Shown piece by piece: positions 33,241 through 42,340 of a DNA stretch of 58,109 bases (position 1 is the first letter of the stretch; every line of letters starts with the position of its first letter). The stretch covers positions 1-58,109 of the forward strand of contig DKIV01000055.1 of the NCBI GenBank assembly GCA_002454425.1, given 5' to 3'. The position numbers were made by a program, and so were the translations under genes. This stretch comes from Sphingobacteriaceae bacterium UBA6709. GTDB taxonomy: Bacteria > Bacteroidota > Bacteroidia > Sphingobacteriales > Sphingobacteriaceae. A model generated the notes under the pieces. It saw nothing but the letters and a program-made list of their open reading frames with translations. It did not search any database and was not told the DNA's origin.

Positions 33241-34284
33241 ATGGAACAGGAACGTATCATACATCTGCATACACGCAAACTTGCGGGAGAAGCAAGTTCG
33301 GATGAGCTAGCGGAGTTACGTGTGCTTTTGGAGCAGTATCCAGAGAGTGAGCAATATCTGAATTACATGGATCAGGTCTGGCAACTGAACACTTCAGATG
33401 CCAATATTCCAGATGTTGACAAATCTTTTGAGCAACACCTGCAACGTCATTTCAACAAGACAGAGGTAACTACTGAATCCCATCCGGGAGTATTTAGCAT
33501 TAAGCGTTACATTACGCCGGTGTTAATTGCTGCCAGTATGTTGTTATGTCTTTCAATCGGGCTCCTCTACCTTTACCAAACAAACACATCTACTACAATC
33601 TTTTCCAATAAAGGCGAAAGAAAGCGTATTATTCTACCGGATAATACGCTTGTATGGCTGAACAGTAACAGCGAAATCAGCTACGAGAACAACTGGTCCG
33701 GCGAGGAGTACAATCGTACAGTGAAACTTATCGGCGAAGCGTTCTTCGACGTTAGCCATGACAAAAAACATCCTTTTATTATTAAAACTGACAAGTATGA
33801 TGTGAAGGTACTGGGAACTTCCTTCAACATACGCGCCTATCCAAAAGAAAACGTGTCAGAAACCTCCCTTCTTCGGGGAAAGATTGAGCTGAGCTTCCAT
33901 AAGGACCCTGCTAAAAAGATACAACTTCGACCAAACGAAAAGCTTGCCCTGAATATAAATGATAAAGTGCGGGAAGAACAGAAGCTGGAAGAGCGCTTTG
34001 TTATTGAAAACATAAAACCAGTGGCCCTTCAAAAACGTAAAATCATTGCCGAAACCTCTTGGATCAATAATCGGGTTGTACTCAACAATGACGACTTTGA
34101 AACCTGCGCTGAAAAGCTTGAGCGTAAGTTTAATGTGAAGATAATAATTAAAGACCCAAAGATAAGGACACAGCGTTATACGGGAATATTTAAAGACGAA
34201 AGTCTGTCCGACGCCCTAAAGGCAATGAACCAAATAAATCCATTTAAGTACACGATTAACAAGGATGAAGTAATTATTGAATAA
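33241..34284 (+). CDS. FecR-family anti-sigma factor
   Basis: This is the likely membrane anti-sigma partner of the ECF factor encoded 108 bases upstream. The 347 residues have a cytoplasmic sigma-binding part (about 1-88, KLAGEASSDELAELRVLLEQYPE), one membrane segment (about 92-112), a periplasmic FecR domain (about 122-225, VKLIGEAFFDVSH, VKVLGTSFNIRAYP) and a C-terminal DUF4974-like domain (about 275-345, FETCAEKLERKFNVKI, FKDESLSDALKAMNQINPF). It lies 119 bases before susC, with a stem-loop in the gap. Confidence 0.95.
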   Translation: MEQERIIHLHTRKLAGEASSDELAELRVLLEQYPESEQYLNYMDQVWQLNTSDANIPDVDKSFEQHLQRHFNKTEVTTESHPGVFSIKRYITPVLIAASMLLCLSIGLLYLYQTNTSTTIFSNKGERKRIILPDNTLVWLNSNSEISYENNWSGEEYNRTVKLIGEAFFDVSHDKKHPFIIKTDKYDVKVLGTSFNIRAYPKENVSETSLLRGKIELSFHKDPAKKIQLRPNEKLALNINDKVREEQKLEERFVIENIKPVALQKRKIIAETSWINNRVVLNNDDFETCAEKLERKFNVKIIIKDPKIRTQRYTGIFKDESLSDALKAMNQINPFKYTINKDEVIIE

Positions 34285-34295
34285 GAAGGAAAGTT

Positions 34296-34325
34296 AAGCG
34301 GAAAATGTTGGCCCATTTCCCGCTT
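34296..34325 (+). promoter_or_regulatory. Stem-loop between fecR and susC in the second locus
   Basis: aagcgg (34296-34301) pairs with ccgctt (34320-34325), and after one mismatch aaatg pairs with cattt, around the loop ttggcc. It starts 11 bases after the fecR stop. No T-run follows, so read-through is expected. It may act as a processing or attenuation site that separates regulator and transporter expression. Confidence 0.45.
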
Positions 34326-34403
34326 GATTAAAGGCTACCATTACCGGCAAGCAAAGCGATGCCGATGAAAAGATTTTTTGTAAACCAATAACAATGTAAA
34401 TCT

Positions 34404-37400
34404 ATGAAAAAACATAGACATGGGGATGTATTATCAATTTTAAAACCTAAGAAAAAAATACTTTTAATGTTCAAATGGACGTGCCTACTAACATTTGCTT
34501 TCTGTGTGAATGTGGTGGCGAAAGGGTTTTCCCAAAAAGTAAATATCGAGTTTCAGAATACCGAGCTGCGGAATGTACTGAAGTTACTTCAGGATAAAAG
34601 CGGAACGCGGTTTTTGTTTAGCGAAGATATGATTCCTGACAGCAAGATTTCTGATAAGTTTACGGATACCGATGTATTAGAGGTGCTGAACAAGGTGCTC
34701 GAGAATACAGGGCTATCATATAATATTCTTAACGGCAACTTAATCGTGATCTCTAAATCCGCTGTCGAAAAACAGCAACAAACGATTGACGGCTATGTTA
34801 AAGATAAAACGGGGCAACCCCTGCCGGGTGTTACGGTGAAAGTGCTGGGAGGGAAAGCTGCTGCCAGTACAGATATCAATGGACATTACACTCTAAGAGT
34901 ACCAAACAGGTCGGTAACATTGACATTTTCGTTTCTCGGATTCGAGAACAAGCAGATAAATGCTGATGGTAAACAACAGGTAAACGTGGTGTTGGCGGAA
35001 GTTGATACCAAGCTTGATGAGGTTGTGGTAGTAGGCTATGGCACGGTTAAAAAGCGTGACCTTACGGGTGCTGTGGTGTCTGTTAAAGGCGCCGAGGTAA
35101 CCAAAACCCCGTCAACCACCGTTATGGAATCCTTACAGGGCAAAATTCCCGGGGCCGATATTACCCGTAGTTCGGGCTATGCAGGAGCGAATCCCACGGT
35201 ACGCCTTCGCGGTAATCGTTCAATTGCGAATCCTGGTGCATCCAACAATGTGCTCTACATCGTGGATGGTATACAAGGCGTGAATATTGCGGACATAGAT
35301 CCTAATGATATTCAATCAGTAGAGGTGCTAAAAGATGCCTCCTCAACGGCTATATATGGATCAAGGGGAGCAAACGGTGTTATCATTGTAACAACAAAGC
35401 ATGGTAGTGCTGACAAGGCTCAGATATCATTAAACAGCTACGGAGGCATTTCAGAGGTATCGAATTATGGCGAATGGATGTCCGGACCGGAATATATCGC
35501 TTTCCGACGCGAAGCTTACCGCGCTGCCGGCACATGGAACAGTCCGGCTGACGACTCCAAAATCTTTAACCCGGTATTAATGGACGCCATTGAGAAAAAG
35601 CAATATCTTGATTGGCCTGACATGATCTTGAAAAAAGGGAGCCAGCAGAATCACCAGGTAGGTATCTCGGGAGGCACTGAAAAAACAAAGGTCTATTTTT
35701 CCGGAGGCTACTACAACGAAGACGGCCTGCTACGAGGCGACAATTTTAAGCGCTACACAGCACGTCTCAATGCAGATCAGACGGTTAACAACTGGCTAAG
35801 TATGGGCATGCAGGCTCAGCTCGCCTATAATGACAATGACAAGCGTCGCGATCCATTCAATGTTGCATCTAAAGTGGCTCCTTTAGGTCGTGTATATGAT
35901 GATGAAGGAAAGCTTATCCTTTTCCCCGGTAATGGCACAGAAGTAAATCCCCTTGCTGATGAACAACCTAATTCATGGTTTCAGAATAATAAAGCGACAC
36001 GCGTGATGGCTTCGCTGTATGCTAACGTAAAAATTGGTAAGGACTTCAACATCAAATCGACGCTCGCCACAAACCTTAATAATGCCAGCTTAGGCACGTT
36101 TTATTCTAAGAATACCATTGATGGAAAAGGTAGTAACTCAAGATCCTCTCTGAATAACACGCAACAACGAAACGTTAGCTGGGAAAATATCTTCACCTAT
36201 AAGAAGGAGGTCAAAGATCATTCCTTCGCTGCAACTGGTGTAACCAGCTATCTATATGATAATACCACCACCGGCAACGGTAGGGGTGATAATCAGCTGC
36301 TACCGGGACAATATTTCTATAACCTGGCGGCGGCAACACAAAACCTCGCTGTGACAAGCTCATTCTCTGAATGGAAGCTGATCTCGTTCACAGGAAAACT
36401 AAATTACGGTTACAAAGGAAAATATTTGTTCCAATTGACTGGACGCAGTGATGGTTCTTCGAAACTTAGCAAGGGGAATAAGTGGGCATTTTTCCCGTCT
36501 GCCTCAGCAGCATGGAGAATTAGCGACGAAGGCTTCCTGAAAAATCAGACTACATTAAGCGATCTGAAACTGAGAGTGAGCTACGGTATTTCCGGAAACG
36601 ACGTTATCCCTCCCTACTACACTCAGAATACGTTAACGCAAATACAGTTTGCATATAACGATAATGCTGCAACAGGAGCATATGCGCCCTCAACAATTAT
36701 CGGAAATCCTAATCTAAAATGGGAACTGACAGCCACGACTAACATAGGTTTAGACTTTGGACTAATAAAGAACCGTATTTCCGGTACTATTGATTATTAC
36801 GACGCTCGTACACGTGACCTCATATTCCCTTTTGCGCTGCCAATGACCACAGGCGTAGGAACAATCTACCGTAACATCGGCAACACGCGTAACCGAGGTA
36901 TTGAGATCGCTGTTAACACCAATAATATAAACACATCCGACTTCAGCTGGTCAACAAGCATTAGCTTCTTCGCGAATAAAGAGGAAATCACTAAACTCCC
37001 TAACGGAAATGTGATTGCGTCGGATTACAGAAATTCTCTAATTCAGGGGCAACCGGCCACGATCTACTACGATTACAAAAAGCTTGGCATCTGGCAAAGC
37101 AACGAAGCGGAAGAGGCAGCTAAGTTTGGGACTTTCCCCGGCGAACTTAAGATTGAAGACCGAAACAACGATAGCAGAATTACGGCAGACGATCGTACGA
37201 TCATTGGTAGCAGGGTTCCGAAATGGAGTGGGGGTCTGAGCAACGACCTGCGTTACAAGGGATTCGATTTAAATTTTAACTTCTTCGCCCGTATCGGTCA
37301 ATGGATATCCTCCGATTACTATGCCAAGTTTAATCGTAACGGAATGAACAATGGTGCCCGCGTCAATTACTGGACTCCAGAGAACGCAAGCAATGATTAT

Positions 37401-37670
37401 CCCCGTCCTCATGCCACACGTAGCCTTCCATATATCACGACCTTAACCGAGCGTAAGGCATCTTTCGTGAAACTCCGCAATGTTACCTTTGGATACAGTC
37501 TTCCCAAATCGGTAATAAGCAAGTTGAAGCTGCAATCGGTAAGAGTTTATCTTTCAGGAAGAAATCTCGCATCGTTTAGCTCCATAAAAGACTTCGATCC
37601 TGAGAATGAGGGAATCATCGATGAGCCGTTAACACGCCTGTATGTCTTTGGAGCAAATATTTCATTTTAA
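34404..37670 (+). CDS. SusC/RagA family TonB-dependent transporter with STN domain
   Basis: The 1088-residue outer membrane importer begins with a long positively charged leader and signal segment (to about residue 42, FCVNVVAKGFSQ). An STN signalling domain follows (about 45-120, LRNVLKLLQDKSGTRFLFSEDM), then the regulatory-like domain IDGYVKDKTGQPLPGVTVKV (about 127-205), the linker DEVVVVGYGTVKKRDLTGAVV, the plug (LQGKIPGADI, LYIVDGIQGV, VEVLKDASSTAIYGSRGANGV) and the barrel ending YVFGANISF. The STN domain makes it the sensor for the upstream FecR and sigma pair. With no enzyme gene nearby, the substrate is unknown. Confidence 0.95.
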   Translation: MKKHRHGDVLSILKPKKKILLMFKWTCLLTFAFCVNVVAKGFSQKVNIEFQNTELRNVLKLLQDKSGTRFLFSEDMIPDSKISDKFTDTDVLEVLNKVLENTGLSYNILNGNLIVISKSAVEKQQQTIDGYVKDKTGQPLPGVTVKVLGGKAAASTDINGHYTLRVPNRSVTLTFSFLGFENKQINADGKQQVNVVLAEVDTKLDEVVVVGYGTVKKRDLTGAVVSVKGAEVTKTPSTTVMESLQGKIPGADITRSSGYAGANPTVRLRGNRSIANPGASNNVLYIVDGIQGVNIADIDPNDIQSVEVLKDASSTAIYGSRGANGVIIVTTKHGSADKAQISLNSYGGISEVSNYGEWMSGPEYIAFRREAYRAAGTWNSPADDSKIFNPVLMDAIEKKQYLDWPDMILKKGSQQNHQVGISGGTEKTKVYFSGGYYNEDGLLRGDNFKRYTARLNADQTVNNWLSMGMQAQLAYNDNDKRRDPFNVASKVAPLGRVYDDEGKLILFPGNGTEVNPLADEQPNSWFQNNKATRVMASLYANVKIGKDFNIKSTLATNLNNASLGTFYSKNTIDGKGSNSRSSLNNTQQRNVSWENIFTYKKEVKDHSFAATGVTSYLYDNTTTGNGRGDNQLLPGQYFYNLAAATQNLAVTSSFSEWKLISFTGKLNYGYKGKYLFQLTGRSDGSSKLSKGNKWAFFPSASAAWRISDEGFLKNQTTLSDLKLRVSYGISGNDVIPPYYTQNTLTQIQFAYNDNAATGAYAPSTIIGNPNLKWELTATTNIGLDFGLIKNRISGTIDYYDARTRDLIFPFALPMTTGVGTIYRNIGNTRNRGIEIAVNTNNINTSDFSWSTSISFFANKEEITKLPNGNVIASDYRNSLIQGQPATIYYDYKKLGIWQSNEAEEAAKFGTFPGELKIEDRNNDSRITADDRTIIGSRVPKWSGGLSNDLRYKGFDLNFNFFARIGQWISSDYYAKFNRNGMNNGARVNYWTPENASNDYPRPHATRSLPYITTLTERKASFVKLRNVTFGYSLPKSVISKLKLQSVRVYLSGRNLASFSSIKDFDPENEGIIDEPLTRLYVFGANISF

Positions 37671-37691
37671 ATCACAGAGAGTAGCATTATC

Positions 37692-39329
37692 ATGAAGAAT
37701 CTAACATATTATATTGGTTGCGGACTGCTTCTTTCAGCGCTTGCTTTCTCTTCGTGCGAGAAGCAACTTGAAGAGTATAATCCAGGTGGCACCACAGAAC
37801 AGCTTTACAATACGCCGGAAGGCATAGAAACGGCAGTAAACGCTGCCTATAGTTATAATCGTCCAATGTTTGGCAAGGAGTCTGGCTTTGCACTGTTGGA
37901 AATGGGAACGGACATCTGGACCACAGGCGCCAATGCGGGCGCAACTGGTATCGCCGGAGCCTATCCACAAACGCCTATCATGAATTACGATGGCTTCACC
38001 ACAGACAATCCATGGCTATCAAGCACTCTGTGGCAACCTAGCTACGCTGCTATAAACACTATTAACGTCGCAATGAAGTACGTAAAAACTGCAGGTCTGC
38101 CGGCGACAAGACAGACTAGCATCGAGGCGGAAATGCGTTTCCTGAGGGCATGGTACTACTGGATCATTACCGAATCCTTCGGCGACCCACATTTTACGCT
38201 TGAGGGAACGCAGGGAATGACAACAACCGCTAACAGAACGCCTACAGCAGATGTATACAAGCAAATTTTTGAGGATCTTAAGTTCGCAGTTGATAACCTT
38301 CCAACGACTTCAGCTGATTACGGTCGTGCAACTAAAGGCGCCGCACAGGCATTCCTTGCGCGTGTATACTTAACAAGAGGAATGAACCAGGAGGCACTGG
38401 ATTATGCGAAATTGCTTATCGGAAACGCTCAGTACAAACTGCTACCCGACTATGCTAGTCTTTGGCAGATTAACAATCAGGCGAATCAGGAAGTAATCTG
38501 GACTGTTAACTATGTAAGTAACCTCAATAACAACGGTGGAAGTAATTATGGCCACGCGTTATTCTTGATGGAGTACAAAGACTTTCCTGGAATGAAACGC
38601 GATCTCAGCAACGGGCTTTCCTATATGCGGTACATGCCTACGCGTTACCTGCTTAATCTGTTCAACGAGAGCGCTGATGCTCGCTATCAGGCATCGTTTA
38701 AATCGACATGGTTGGCTAACAACAGTCAGACTTTACCCGCGGGAATGAACCTTGGAGATACTGCTATTTATATATCGAAGACTTCGGTACCGGCGGAGAC
38801 CCGCGCTGGAAAACGCTACGCGATATACGATATAAACGATGTCTACAACGCTGACGGAAGCCCAAAAGACCGTTTCCATTACGTCGCACTTCGCAAATTT
38901 GACGATCCCCTCAGGGTATCCGAAAATGAAATTCAAAGCTCGAGGGATGTATTCCTTATTCGCTTAGCGGAAATGTACCTCATCGCCGCTGAAGCGTCAT
39001 TTAACTTAGGTGACGCAACAAGCGCTGCACAGTATGTAAATACGCTTCGCAATCGTGCCAGCATTCCCGGCCATCAGGCTGAAATGCAGGTGCAGGCTTC
39101 AGATATATCACTAGACTTCCTGTTAGACGAGCGTGCGCGAGAGTTCGCAGGTGAACAGATGCGATGGTTTGACCTTAAGCGTACTGGAAAATTGGTTGAA
39201 CGTGTAAAGAAAAGTAATCCTGACGCTGGGGCATATATTCAGGATTACCACGTTCGACGCCCAATTCCACAAGCAGATATAGACGCTGCTACAAATAAAA
39301 GCGAGTTCGTGCAAAACCCTGGCTATTAA
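37692..39329 (+). CDS. SusD/RagB family nutrient-binding outer membrane lipoprotein
   Basis: The 545-residue partner of the upstream SusC has a lipoprotein signal (LAFSSC, C22, followed by EKQ). SusD segments are AVNAAYSYNRPMFG, EAEMRFLRAWYYWIITESFGDPHF (the conserved helix), TKGAAQAFLARVYLTRG, EMYLIAAEASFNLGDATSA and the C-terminal LDERAREFAGEQMRWFDLKRTGKL. It begins 21 bases after the susC stop. It caps the sigma-FecR-SusC-SusD unit. A terminator follows. Confidence 0.95.
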   Translation: MKNLTYYIGCGLLLSALAFSSCEKQLEEYNPGGTTEQLYNTPEGIETAVNAAYSYNRPMFGKESGFALLEMGTDIWTTGANAGATGIAGAYPQTPIMNYDGFTTDNPWLSSTLWQPSYAAINTINVAMKYVKTAGLPATRQTSIEAEMRFLRAWYYWIITESFGDPHFTLEGTQGMTTTANRTPTADVYKQIFEDLKFAVDNLPTTSADYGRATKGAAQAFLARVYLTRGMNQEALDYAKLLIGNAQYKLLPDYASLWQINNQANQEVIWTVNYVSNLNNNGGSNYGHALFLMEYKDFPGMKRDLSNGLSYMRYMPTRYLLNLFNESADARYQASFKSTWLANNSQTLPAGMNLGDTAIYISKTSVPAETRAGKRYAIYDINDVYNADGSPKDRFHYVALRKFDDPLRVSENEIQSSRDVFLIRLAEMYLIAAEASFNLGDATSAAQYVNTLRNRASIPGHQAEMQVQASDISLDFLLDERAREFAGEQMRWFDLKRTGKLVERVKKSNPDAGAYIQDYHVRRPIPQADIDAATNKSEFVQNPGY

Positions 39330-39360
39330 CAACTTTAAATACTTATATAATTCTTAATCA

Positions 39361-39396
39361 AGGGCTGACCGATAGATTCTGGTCAGCCTTAATTTG
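39361..39396 (+). terminator. Terminator of the second SusCD locus
   Basis: An 8-bp stem (ggctgacc 39363-39370, ggtcagcc 39381-39388) with a 10-nt loop is followed by ttaattt on the plus strand, 33 bases past the susD stop. Confidence 0.75.
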
Positions 39397-39399
39397 AAA

Positions 39400-39677
39400 A
39401 CCAACAAATACACAGATATAGATAAAAAACTACTCTTAATGTTTCTTTTCCCAGGATATCAGCCCCAGTATTTTGCTGATCGACTGGCATATCAGAAGCA
39501 AGCTGCTTAACACGCATAAATAAAGAACCCTATGCTCCTTCACCTCGCGAACCAGTCACATTCCCTTACCGGTTCGTAATTTGAGAAGGGAACGTAGTTG
39601 TTACCTAACCTTATCGGAAAGAGAATCATGTTTCCTTTTCTAGAGCCGACAACATTCCCGTGTCGGCTCTTTATTTA
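39400..39677 (+). ncRNA. Possible small RNA ending in a terminator
   Basis: A perfect 10-bp stem (39642-39651 with 39661-39670, 9-nt loop) followed by ttattt looks like an intrinsic terminator on the plus strand, but no gene ends before it. The preceding ~120 bases contain pairable segments (ttccctt / aagggaa around 39573-39596; ggaaa / tttcc around 39616-39635). A stable RNA is therefore possible. I recognise no known RNA family, the 5' end is a guess, and there is no clear promoter. Confidence 0.25.
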
Positions 39678-39708
39678 AAGGGGGCACCGTCAACGACTCA
39701 TTGCTATA

Positions 39709-39749
39709 AAAGAAGAAAGGGACCACCGGATAAAACCGATAGCCCCTTT
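39709..39749 (-). terminator. Probable terminator of rfbD-rfbA
   Basis: An imperfect stem around 39716-39729 and 39736-39749 (aaaggg...cccttt with an inner ccgg-type stem) lies 26 bases past the rfbA stop. It is followed on the minus strand by the T-rich cttcttttat. Confidence 0.65.
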
Positions 39750-39775
39750 GTAAATTCTATTATGACTCACGTACC

Positions 39776-40636
39776 CTACGGTACTAACTTGAGAAGATAC
39801 TGGCCGTAACCACTCTTTACAAGCGGCATAGCGGCATGTCTGAGTTGCTCAGCATCTATAAAACCCATGCGGAACGCAACCTCTTCGATACATCCAATCT
39901 TGAGACCCTGGCGTTCTTCAATCACCTGCACAAATTGACCAGCCTGCATCAGCGAATTAAAAGTACCTGTATCAAGCCAGGCAGTTCCACGGCGAAGTAC
40001 CCCCACCTTCAGCTTTCCCTGACGTAGATACTCCTTGTTCACGTCTGTAATTTCATATTCGCCCCGTGGCGACGGCTGAATATTTTTAGCGATCTCCAGG
40101 ACTGAGTTATCATAAAAATACAATCCAGGGACAGCGAAGTTAGACTTCGGATGCTCTGGCTTTTCCTCTATTGACAACACATTGTTATTCTTATCAAACT
40201 CTACCACACCATAGCGCTCCGGATCAGAAACCTGATACGCAAACACAACGCCGCCCTCCGGCTTATTTAGCTGCTGTAATAAACTCGATAAACCATCACC
40301 ATGGAAAATATTATCACCCAGAATCAACGCGACACTATCATTTCCAACAAACTCCTCACCAATAACAAAGGCCTGAGCAAGTCCATTGGGCACCTCCTGC
40401 ACGGCATAAGAAAACTTACAACCTATTTGCGATCCATCGCCGAGAAGTTTCTCGAAATTCGGAAGATCATGAGGTGTCGAGATAATAAGAATCTCCCTAA
40501 TACCCGCAAGCATGAGAATAGACAAGGGATAGTAAATCATCGGCTTATCGTAAACCGGCATCATCTGCTTGCTACATGCCAGCGTTAGTGGGTGTAAACG
40601 AGTGCCGGAACCTCCGGCCAAAATAATACCCTTCAT
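39776..40636 (-). CDS. rfbA: Glucose-1-phosphate thymidylyltransferase
   Basis: RfbA couples dTTP and glucose-1-phosphate to dTDP-glucose, the first step to dTDP-rhamnose for surface polysaccharide. The 286 residues have the nucleotidyltransferase signature LAGGSGTRLHPLTLACSKQM (about 6-25), VYDKPMIYYPLS, LGDNIFHGDG, EYEITDVNKEYL and the GTAWLDTGTFNSL segment. These are the features and length of the short RmlA type. It lies 6 bases after rfbD. rfbB and rfbC are not in the window. Confidence 0.95.
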   Translation of the reverse strand: MKGIILAGGSGTRLHPLTLACSKQMMPVYDKPMIYYPLSILMLAGIREILIISTPHDLPNFEKLLGDGSQIGCKFSYAVQEVPNGLAQAFVIGEEFVGNDSVALILGDNIFHGDGLSSLLQQLNKPEGGVVFAYQVSDPERYGVVEFDKNNNVLSIEEKPEHPKSNFAVPGLYFYDNSVLEIAKNIQPSPRGEYEITDVNKEYLRQGKLKVGVLRRGTAWLDTGTFNSLMQAGQFVQVIEERQGLKIGCIEEVAFRMGFIDAEQLRHAAMPLVKSGYGQYLLKLVP

Positions 40637-40642
40637 ATTAGC

Positions 40643-41542
40643 TTAATTATTGTTACTGCTGTTTAGAGTTTCAATGCACTTCCTAAGGCTGTCACGCCAA
40701 TATGGAATATCTACGCCGAACTCCTTTTTTAGTTTAGATTTATCCATTGCTGAAAACGCGGGGCGCTCGGCTTTCGTAGGGTATTCAGAGGTTTTCAAAG
40801 GCCTCAATTGCACTTCAATACCACTCATCTCGAAAATAGCTTGTGCGAAGTCATACCAGGATGTTAAGCCCTCATTGCTATAATGATAAACCCCATACTT
40901 ATCAGATCGCGAGTCAATAATCTCAAAGATTGTACGTGCAAGGTCAACCGCGTAAGTAGGATTACCTACCTGATCCGCCACTACAGATACGGCTCCCCGT
41001 TCCGCCCCCAGGCGTCTCATCGTTTTTACGAAGTTATTCGCAAACTCTGAATAAAGCCAGCTGGTGCGTAATATGAAATATTTGTTTGTTATTCCAGAGA
41101 TAGCAACTTCACCCTGCAACTTTGTCAAACCATAAATGCTTAAAGGAGAGGTGCTGTCCTGCTCATCCAGGAGTTTCGGCTCACTACCGTTAAAAACAAA
41201 ATCTGTAGATATATGGATTAGCGTGGTCTGATGCGCGCGACATACCTCCGCCAGATTAGCAGCGCCATCGCGATTTACGCGGCGGGCAACATCAGGTTCA
41301 TCTTCCGCACGATCCACCGCGGTATAAGCGGCACAGTTTATTACATATAGAGGCATCTCTTCCGCCAGAACTTCTTCGAGCATATCCTTATCCAATATAT
41401 CCGCGCGCTCCTCCGGAAGAAAAAGGATATCTTGTATATTCCGCTCTCTGGCAACTTTCGCCAAACACTGTCCAAGCTGGCCTGAAGCACCAAAGACAAC
41501 AATCTTTGAGCCCAGGCGAGGCGACTGTTCCGATAAATTCAT
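40643..41542 (-). CDS. rfbD: dTDP-4-dehydrorhamnose reductase
   Basis: RfbD reduces dTDP-4-keto-rhamnose to dTDP-L-rhamnose. The 299-residue protein of the extended short-chain dehydrogenase type has the NAD(P)-binding GASGQLGQ (18-25), NCAAYTAVDRAEDEP, HISTDFVFNG, the catalytic YGLTKLQGE (Tyr-x3-Lys) and LRTSWLYSE. It forms a two-gene unit with rfbA, 6 bases away. The N terminus is about 10 residues longer than usual; a later start is possible, but no internal ATG precedes the Rossmann motif. Confidence 0.95.
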   Translation of the reverse strand: MNLSEQSPRLGSKIVVFGASGQLGQCLAKVARERNIQDILFLPEERADILDKDMLEEVLAEEMPLYVINCAAYTAVDRAEDEPDVARRVNRDGAANLAEVCRAHQTTLIHISTDFVFNGSEPKLLDEQDSTSPLSIYGLTKLQGEVAISGITNKYFILRTSWLYSEFANNFVKTMRRLGAERGAVSVVADQVGNPTYAVDLARTIFEIIDSRSDKYGVYHYSNEGLTSWYDFAQAIFEMSGIEVQLRPLKTSEYPTKAERPAFSAMDKSKLKKEFGVDIPYWRDSLRKCIETLNSSNNN

Positions 41543-41661
41543 CTATTATACTTACTATTGGTATTGCAATATAAATAAAAGCTTGAAAACCCATACGACA
41601 GGCAATCAAGCAGTAAAGAAAATCGATAAGGATTCTGACGATATATACTTGGTTCCGGCAA

Positions 41662-42228
41662 CTACTCTCCAAGGCGTGTGGCACCATCCAGTTCCTCAAA
41701 CCATTCTTCGCCATACTTCCTTATCAGCGGCTCCTTCAGGAATTGATATACAGGAACTTTAAGCTCTCGGCCAAAGTTACAGGCAGGTTTACATATATGC
41801 CATCTATCGTAGTTCAAAATGTCAAATTCAGGGTATTCCGTAATACGAATAGGATATAAATGACATGATATTGGCTTCTTCCAGTCAATCTTTCCTTCGA
41901 GATAAGCTTTCTCGATAGCACATTTGCTGATACCGTTATCCCAAATAACGTATGCACATTCTTTGTTGGTATCAATGCAAGGAGTGGTATAATCGCCATC
42001 CATATCTCTCACCCAGGTTCCATTCTCCTCCACCGTCTCTATTCCCGCAGTCGTCATATAAGGCTTTACAGATTCGTAAATATCCTCCAGGATCTTTAAC
42101 TCCGAACGCTCCAGGGGTGCTCCCGAATCTCCCTCGACACAACATGCGCCCTTACACTTATCAAGATTACAAACAAATTGTTCCTGAAGCAGATCCTCAT
42201 GCACGAGGGTGTTTTGTACTTCAATCAT
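41662..42228 (-). CDS. DUF3109 family cysteine-rich protein
   Basis: The 188-residue cytoplasmic protein of unknown function has the DUF3109 signature, a cysteine cluster CNLDKCKGACCVEGDSGAP near the N terminus, with further Cys in TPCIDTNKECAYV, SKCAIEKAY, SCHLYPI and HICKPACNFG. The pattern resembles metal-chelating YkgJ-like families, so an Fe/S or zinc site is likely. The frame opens at 42279. Two close ATGs at 42234 and 42228 fit homologs better, and I chose 42228 (MIEVQN). It is 112 bases after DUF3108. Confidence 0.85.
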   Translation of the reverse strand: MIEVQNTLVHEDLLQEQFVCNLDKCKGACCVEGDSGAPLERSELKILEDIYESVKPYMTTAGIETVEENGTWVRDMDGDYTTPCIDTNKECAYVIWDNGISKCAIEKAYLEGKIDWKKPISCHLYPIRITEYPEFDILNYDRWHICKPACNFGRELKVPVYQFLKEPLIRKYGEEWFEELDGATRLGE

Positions 42229-42340
42229 ACTCATACCGTTTCCAGCGCAAAGTTCGCAATATTTTACGACTTTGAACACCTATGAGGTAAAGTTAATTAT
42301 TAAAAAAATTGAGGAGGTAGCGTTGGAACATCCACGCAAA

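Larger units (their letters stand above)
39330..39775. other. 446-base convergent gap between susD and rfbA
   Basis: It holds the susD terminator (39361-39396), a second plus-strand terminator-like hairpin (39642-39677) with a structured stretch before it, and the rfbA terminator on the minus strand (39709-39749). No protein-coding ORF is convincing. The extra plus-strand hairpin about 250 bases beyond the first is unexplained by the flanking genes. Confidence 0.8.
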
